A DNA stretch of 64,000 bases from an uncultured Christensenellaceae bacterium (GTDB taxonomy: Bacteria; Bacillota; Clostridia; Christensenellales; Pumilibacteraceae). The notes under the pieces were generated by a model. It was not told the DNA's origin. It ran no database searches and was given only the letters and a program-made list of their open reading frames with translations. How positions within the stretch are numbered: position 1 is the first letter of the stretch; the number at the start of each line of letters is the position of its first letter. This document shows, piece after piece, positions 59,094 through 64,000 of this stretch. A program made the position numbers and the translations under genes. The stretch spans positions 1-64,000 of the forward strand of contig CAJUPB010000006.1 of NCBI GenBank assembly GCA_910588155.1. Reading direction: 5' to 3'.

Positions 59094-61355
59094 TCACATT
59101 CTCTTATAGATTCTGCCGCAAAGCACGGTCATATCGTCGCGCTGAACGCCGCCCAATTTTTTGAGAGCCTCGTCGAGAACGGTGCGGGAGAGCGTTTGCG
59201 GATTCAGCGTGTCGGCTTTTTCGACTAGGCGTTCCATTTCGCCGCTGTCGAAACAATCGCAAACGCCGTCGCTTGCCATAACCACGATGTCGTCGAGCGC
59301 GAGCGTCACGCTTTCGATATACGGCGAAAGTTCTTCCACCGCGCCGAGCGGCAGGCTTCCGCCGCCGAACAGCGCCACTCTGCCCTCGCGCTTTATCAGG
59401 GTTTGCGGACTTCCGACCTTGATTATATCCGCGCGCAAGTTTGATAAATCCAGAATCAGCGCATCCATAGCGCTGAACGCCTCGTCTTTTTTCAGCGACA
59501 GAAATCTGTTTACCGACGCGAGAATGAAGTCGGAGTCGAAGCCTGCGCGGTAATAGTTTTCCACGAGAGACAGCGCGGTTTCGCTTATTTCGTTGGCTCT
59601 GCCCTCTCCGCTGCCCATACCGTCGGACAGCGCCATCATAAAGCCGTCCGCGCCTATTCTTGTGAACGAATAGGAATCACCGCTCTTGCCCGACCCCGAA
59701 CGGGCGACGCACGACACGCCGAAAGTCACGTCGAAAGCCGCGCCGGAATGGAATCTCGCGGACAGAAAGCCGTTTACGTCGCTCTCCGCCGCGCCGAGAA
59801 AGCGGAACGGGCGTTTATACATTTTGCGCAGTATTTCCGCCGCCTTCGCATCGTCGAAGCCGCCGTTTCTGACGAAAACGGACACTTCCCTTTCCTCTCC
59901 GTCGCACGTTATGAATGCTCCGAGAGCGCGGGTGCCGTTATACGTCAGTTCTTCTTCGAACTTCTTTGCGCCCCTGACGTCGGCTTCGGCGTCGCTTGTC
60001 ATTTTGGCGGCGAACTTATACATAATGTCCCGTGCGCCCGAAAGCTGTTCGGACACGAGAGCGGACGCGCTTTTCAAAGCGCGCGTGACCATTTCGTCCT
60101 CTTTATTTTTTTCCACGAAGCCGTTGGTCTTGTTTATGAGTTGCGCCATACCGCGGCATTCGTCCAATACTTTTTTCGGCAGACCGCCCACGCTGGTGTG
60201 TCCGTCCTCGAAAGCGGTGCCGACCAACAGGCGCATAGTTTCTTCCGTGCGGCACTCGCAGTTTTCCCTGTACGGACAGACTCCGCAGACATCATTCAGC
60301 AGTCTTTCGGCATATACGGACAAGTCCGTGCCGTCGAAACAGGCGCGGCTCATAACCTCGCTCATACGTCCGAATATTTCCGCGGTTTCGTTTATTCTGC
60401 CGCCCGTTCTCCGCCGCTCGTCATTCAGCGACGCGACAAGCGATGCGGACAGAGCGTCGTGCGACGACGGCTCTTTAAACGCATTCAGGCGTTTCGAGGG
60501 TATTGCCGCATAAAGCGCAACGCCAATCAAAGCGGAAAGCAGTCTCAAAAGCAGGTCGCCGTTCAAATAGTTTCCGCCTTCGAACACGAACGACGCGGCG
60601 GCGAATCCGAGCATATAGCCCGCGCAATTGAGCAGTCGGTGTCCGTTTAAAAACACGACGGACAGAGCCGCCGCAAACACCGTTACGGCAAGCGGAACAG
60701 GTGAAAGCCCGTTCAGCGACGCGCCGCAGCCGACGGCTACCGCGCACACGAGACCGGCGCCCGCGCCCTTGACATACAAAGCGGTCAGCGTGAACACCGA
60801 AGAGAGCAGCCAAACGAGAGAAAACCTGCCGAAAACGGGACGGCTCGTCGCCAGCGCGAACGCGCACAGCAGGCAGCAGCCGCAGACGAGTTCTATCTCC
60901 GTCAATTTTATTCTGCCGTCGAAATCGAAAAGCGGCTGCACGAAAGTGTGCGTTACGAGCATAAACAGCAGTGAAAACAAAAAGGACAGAATGACGTTCA
61001 GCGGGGTCAAATCTTTTATGACGACGGCATAAATAAACGCGCAGAAAGACGCGAGCGCGGCGAGAGCCGCCGCCCACAGCGGTATCTTTCTTTTAAAGCG
61101 GGCAAACACGAGCTTTAAGATTACGAAAACGAGGCATACCGAAAGATAGCCCCACATTTCCGCGGTGGTCGTACACATCAGTCCGCTGACAATCAGATAT
61201 ACGGGAGCTATTACGTATATGGGCACGCCCGTCAGCGCGAGAGCCGCGTACGCTCCCGTGCCGAAGGGGCGCATATTGTATATTTCCGCCGAACACAGTG
61301 CGGCAAGCACGACTGCCGCCGCTGCCGTAAAAATTATTTTTTTTAGTTTCCGCAT
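59094..61355 (-). CDS. spoIIE: Stage II sporulation protein E
   Basis: A 753-residue protein with an AAGGTAGG site. About ten membrane helices fill residues 5-290; a regulatory region with a CPYREN-C Cys cluster follows (about 355), and a PP2C-type phosphatase domain ends the protein (about 540-753) with ADGFMMALSDGMGSGEGR, GSPQTLIKREG and VVMASDGVCDCFDSG. SpoIIE dephosphorylates SpoIIAA to activate sigma-F in the forespore. Length and layout are typical. Confidence 0.95.
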   Translation of the reverse strand: MRKLKKIIFTAAAAVVLAALCSAEIYNMRPFGTGAYAALALTGVPIYVIAPVYLIVSGLMCTTTAEMWGYLSVCLVFVILKLVFARFKRKIPLWAAALAALASFCAFIYAVVIKDLTPLNVILSFLFSLLFMLVTHTFVQPLFDFDGRIKLTEIELVCGCCLLCAFALATSRPVFGRFSLVWLLSSVFTLTALYVKGAGAGLVCAVAVGCGASLNGLSPVPLAVTVFAAALSVVFLNGHRLLNCAGYMLGFAAASFVFEGGNYLNGDLLLRLLSALIGVALYAAIPSKRLNAFKEPSSHDALSASLVASLNDERRRTGGRINETAEIFGRMSEVMSRACFDGTDLSVYAERLLNDVCGVCPYRENCECRTEETMRLLVGTAFEDGHTSVGGLPKKVLDECRGMAQLINKTNGFVEKNKEDEMVTRALKSASALVSEQLSGARDIMYKFAAKMTSDAEADVRGAKKFEEELTYNGTRALGAFITCDGEEREVSVFVRNGGFDDAKAAEILRKMYKRPFRFLGAAESDVNGFLSARFHSGAAFDVTFGVSCVARSGSGKSGDSYSFTRIGADGFMMALSDGMGSGEGRANEISETALSLVENYYRAGFDSDFILASVNRFLSLKKDEAFSAMDALILDLSNLRADIIKVGSPQTLIKREGRVALFGGGSLPLGAVEELSPYIESVTLALDDIVVMASDGVCDCFDSGEMERLVEKADTLNPQTLSRTVLDEALKKLGGVQRDDMTVLCGRIYKRM

Positions 61356-61383
61356 ACAAAAAAACCTACCTTACACGCCATAC

Positions 61384-61407
61384 ATTATATCACCGCCGCA
61401 CGGCGGT
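61384..61407 (-). promoter_or_regulatory. Extended -10 and inverted repeat before spoIIE
   Basis: TGATATAAT on the minus strand (-10 box at 61384-61389) is preceded by the perfect inverted repeat ACCGCCG-CA-CGGCGGT (61392-61407) where a -35 would be expected, suggesting activator control. Confidence 0.5.
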
Positions 61408-61451
61408 TTCGGCGTAGTATTGCGGTTTTTTTGTCTGTTAATGCCGAAAAT

Positions 61452-61486
61452 GAAAAAAAAGCGACTCCTTTGAAAAAGTCGCTTTT
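61452..61486 (-). terminator. Rho-independent terminator after the GH3-like gene
   Basis: AAAAGCGACT with its complement around a 10-base loop, with eight T residues on the minus strand, a few bases past the stop. Confidence 0.85.
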
Positions 61487-61491
61487 CTGCG

Positions 61492-63501
61492 TCATTCGCC
61501 TTTTAAATATCTTGCCGTCTTTATCTTTGCGAAGTCGGACATTCTCCCTGCCGCGCCGCCGCACACTCCGCATCCGCCGACGTTTGAGCTGCTCTTTTTC
61601 GCAATCGTCTTTTCGGCGTTTCTGACTGCTTTCGAATCCGATGTTTTGTCCGTGCCGCCTATCGGCGCGCCGATTTCCTTTTCCGCTTCGGTTTCGTCGA
61701 AAATAACTTTGCCGTTCCCGATTACGAAGTACGGCGCTATTTTGCCTGCCTTTTCGCCCTTGACTTTTCTTTCCGCCGCAAACGTCTTTCCGTCGACGTG
61801 GAGGAAAAATTCGTATCTGCCGCCGATGCGCTTGAATCCGCCGCTTTCTCGGTCGTACACGTCGAAAGCTCCGTTCAGAGAATGCAGCGTATATTTTTTA
61901 TACTCCGCTCCCAGCTCTATGACGCCGAAAGCCACGGCTCTGCCGCCGATTCCGAGGGCGTCGCCGTCGAGCGCGCAATCCATAACAACCGTTGTCGAGC
62001 GCGTTTTGCCGCCCGCGCTTTTTGCTTCGAACTCGAAAATCAATCCGCCCGACTTTTCCTTTACCGAAAAATCTTTTACGTCCGTGTCGTCGTAAGCCAA
62101 GCCGAAACCGCGGTCGAACAGAAGTTCCGCGGCGTTCTTATTGAAATACCTGCTTGCGCCGTACACCGATTCGCCGACGTAAAAACTGCGGCCGTCGAAC
62201 GGCGCGAAAGGATAGTCCGCGCGGGTTTTAGCCCAACAGCAAGCCAATCTGCCAGAAAAATCGATTTCGCCTTTCAGCAGTTTTTTCAGCGCGCTCTTGC
62301 TTTGAGCGCAGTCGCAAGGAAGATATACGACGGCGTTTACCTTATCCAGCCAGGGCATTTCGAAATATGCGTTTGCCGAAACCGCCACCGCCACTTCGGC
62401 TCTTTCTCGAAGCTTTTCTATCAACGCGCCCAATGCCGCCGAATCGAAGCCGTCGGCATTTCTCAAAAAAATTATCGCCTTGTCTTTGCCCGACGCCGCC
62501 CGAGCGACCTTTTCCGCCTTTTTCAAAAGCGTTTTCGCGTCCGTCTTTACCGCCTTTTCGGTAAACAGGTTTTCGCCGTATTCCGCAATGCAATCGGTTT
62601 CCTTTATCGGCAATACCCCGTCGTTTTTCAAAAGCGTCGCACTTTTCTCGCACAGCAAGCGCATAAGTTCGGTTTCGTCGATTTCTCTCTCGTCCGCCGC
62701 GGAAAGACCTTTGACAGTTTCGTAACCGACTGCCGCCGCATACACCGTTCTTTCCACGCAGGCGTTGAGTTTACGCTCGTAAAGCAGTCCGTTGGCGACG
62801 GCGTTTTCCAAGCGGGAACAGTCGGACTCGAAACAGCCGAGTCCGAGACACACGCCGCAGGACACTTCCTCGGCTTTGTCCACGCTTGCCCCGTATTCCG
62901 AAAAGACGACGCCGTCGAAGTCTTCCGTCAGTTTTTTCATAAAGCCGCGGTTTTCTCCTATCGGCACTCCGTCCAGCTCGCCCGACGGCACTGCCACCCC
63001 GCCGAGCCGTTCGCGGTTGTCGAGAAACGGTTTCAGATATACTTCGTTGAGAGCGCGCGCACCGATAAATCTTCGGCTTCCGCCCACGCCCAAGACGTCA
63101 CAGCCGATTCCCGAAAGACGCAGTCCGTCCGCAAAGCCCGCGGCGAGCGCGGACGCAACAAACGGGTCGTCGGAAAAAGCGCGGCAGGCGGACCTGTCGA
63201 ACGGGTCCCTCGCCACTCCGAGCGGAACGGCTCCGCCGAAGGTTTCGCCGTCCGTCAACGCTTGCCGGCTTCTTTTTTCGGCGAAAGCGCGAACCAACGA
63301 AACGTCGAAAGTATGCCCGAGTGCGCCGGCAAGCGGCGCCTTATACGACGCTTGCGCGGAAAACTCCTTCGGCAAACGCAGCGACGGCACTTTCAGCCGA
63401 GGCAGCGGCGAAGTTCTCAAATCCGAGTTCACGTTCGTAAGCTCGACTTTTTCCGCAAGCGTCATAAGTTTTACGACGTTTTTGACTCTTTCCTTATCCA
63501 A
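61492..63501 (-). CDS. GH3-like protein with degenerate active site
   Basis: A 669-residue protein from a TTG start (G-rich site six bases upstream). The order of blocks follows GH3 beta-glucosidases: MTLAEKVEL at the start, VPLGVARDPFDRSACRAFSDDP, LNEVYLKPF, FDGVVFSEYGAS, then the second domain (CEKSATLLKNDGVLPI) and a fibronectin-like end. But the nucleophile position, normally SDW, reads SEY. The usual KHF and substrate-binding SYN motifs are absent, and the N-terminal DGP-type motif is replaced by PKEF. No signal peptide. It is probably a non-catalytic relative. A Gly/Cys-rich stretch (GGCGVCGGAAGR) lies near the C-terminus. Confidence 0.75.
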   Translation of the reverse strand: MDKERVKNVVKLMTLAEKVELTNVNSDLRTSPLPRLKVPSLRLPKEFSAQASYKAPLAGALGHTFDVSLVRAFAEKRSRQALTDGETFGGAVPLGVARDPFDRSACRAFSDDPFVASALAAGFADGLRLSGIGCDVLGVGGSRRFIGARALNEVYLKPFLDNRERLGGVAVPSGELDGVPIGENRGFMKKLTEDFDGVVFSEYGASVDKAEEVSCGVCLGLGCFESDCSRLENAVANGLLYERKLNACVERTVYAAAVGYETVKGLSAADEREIDETELMRLLCEKSATLLKNDGVLPIKETDCIAEYGENLFTEKAVKTDAKTLLKKAEKVARAASGKDKAIIFLRNADGFDSAALGALIEKLRERAEVAVAVSANAYFEMPWLDKVNAVVYLPCDCAQSKSALKKLLKGEIDFSGRLACCWAKTRADYPFAPFDGRSFYVGESVYGASRYFNKNAAELLFDRGFGLAYDDTDVKDFSVKEKSGGLIFEFEAKSAGGKTRSTTVVMDCALDGDALGIGGRAVAFGVIELGAEYKKYTLHSLNGAFDVYDRESGGFKRIGGRYEFFLHVDGKTFAAERKVKGEKAGKIAPYFVIGNGKVIFDETEAEKEIGAPIGGTDKTSDSKAVRNAEKTIAKKSSSNVGGCGVCGGAAGRMSDFAKIKTARYLKGE

Positions 63502-63517
63502 AATTACCCCCCCCTCG

Positions 63518-64000
63518 CTATTTCCTGCGGCGTTCTATTATATCCGTGAGCCGCATACCGCCCCCTCTCGTGCGGCGGTAAATTTGCAATCTGTCCTCGT
63601 ATTCGTAAATATAGACATTTTCGTCACGGCGCGAGCGAAACACGAGCGGACGCTCGTCGTCCTCGTTTATGGCTTTCAATCGTTTTTGCGCCGCGCTCTC
63701 GTAATCGTAATTATAGTCCTTATAGGAAACGGCGGAGCCGCTGTCGAAATATTTTCTGCGAAGTTCGCTTTCGTCGGCATACACGCGCTCCGTCGGAGTA
63801 TCGGTTTTTCTTTCCGCATTCTGTATCGGCGTTTCGGCGGGAGTCTGCACCGCGCTCACAGGCAATTCCGCGACACCGACGGCAAAGCTCTCGTTTATGC
63901 CGACGGGGGGTTCTTCGTAGCCGTTGCGGCTCTGACTCGTGGTTTCGGGTTCCTCCGCCGCATCGGTTTCGCGCTCCGAGAGGCGCGCGAGTTTTTCGGC
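63518..64000 (-). CDS. C-terminal part of an unrecognised protein, cut by the window edge
   Basis: The reading frame is open from the right edge of the window to the stop at 63518, so the true start lies beyond 64000. The visible ~160 residues are Glu/Thr/Pro-rich and disordered at first, then a basic-acidic Tyr-rich segment (YKDYNYDYESAAQKRL, NVYIYEYEDRL) and a basic end (DIIERRRK). It has no recognised domain. It precedes the GH3-like gene by 16 bases in the same operon. Confidence 0.65.
   Translation of the reverse strand, partial: AEKLARLSERETDAAEEPETTSQSRNGYEEPPVGINESFAVGVAELPVSAVQTPAETPIQNAERKTDTPTERVYADESELRRKYFDSGSAVSYKDYNYDYESAAQKRLKAINEDDERPLVFRSRRDENVYIYEYEDRLQIYRRTRGGGMRLTDIIERRRK

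Overview
The window looks like a chromosome segment of an endospore-forming Clostridia species of moderate to high GC. Its Gram-positive sporulation and cell-wall genes include SpoIIE, SpoVG, YabP, YabQ, a DivIC-type protein, MurC, Ddl, GlmM and GlmS. A Christensenellales-like lineage is possible, but this is an inference from gene style and no marker gene settles it. I see no rRNA, tRNA, CRISPR array, integrase or transposase.

Region 1 (1-20.2 kb) is a compact minus-strand block of short-tailed-phage type. In transcription order it encodes a large terminase, two small proteins, a P22-like portal, a small protein with an HxxHIxxH-like motif, a scaffold-position protein, a major capsid protein, connector-like proteins, a nozzle-like beta-rich protein, two more beta-rich virion-like proteins, a coiled-coil protein and two holin-like membrane proteins. 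The block ends in a 1,880-residue RHS protein that has Ig-like N-terminal domains, no signal peptide and a glycine-rich membrane-active tip. A four-base overlap links it to a two-TM PH-like protein that is a plausible immunity protein, and a broken second RHS tip lies beyond. No integrase, replication, lysogeny or endolysin gene is visible, so this may be a domesticated particle (toxin-delivering or gene-transfer-agent-like) or a decayed prophage. An SH3-domain membrane protein and an HTH protein border it.

Region 2 (20.4-38.4 kb) holds housekeeping and envelope genes: icd, ddl, a small XRE regulator, an O-antigen-ligase/GT28 fusion, uppP, a UDP-sugar 4,6-dehydratase, glmM, a COG2426 membrane protein, glmS, apgM, murC, a 46-residue cysteine-rich protein, spoVG and mnmG. 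GlmM and GlmS make the amino-sugar precursor, MurC and Ddl build the peptide stem, and UppP recycles the lipid carrier also used by the polysaccharide genes.

Region 3 (38.4-47 kb) contains an XRE/10-TM protein plus lipoprotein pair flanked by 254-bp direct repeats, the polyamine transporter potABCD, and an XRE-cupin regulator with tandem palindromic operators. Region 4 (47-64 kb) contains divIC, a Ppx/GppA-like gene, a Lys/Ser/Ala-rich histone-like gene, tex, yabP-yabQ, trmL, rubrerythrin, small XRE regulators, glucokinase, an acidic membrane protein, a CaCA exchanger under a yybP-ykoY (manganese) riboswitch, spoIIE, a degenerate GH3-like gene and the C-terminus of a gene cut by the window edge.

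Two cross-cutting patterns stand out. First, a family of nested palindromic elements of about 120-180 bp, whose stems covary between copies, sits directly after the stop codons of several minus-strand genes. Second, several genes have a -10 box only 4-6 bases before the start codon and no Shine-Dalgarno sequence, which suggests widespread leaderless mRNAs.
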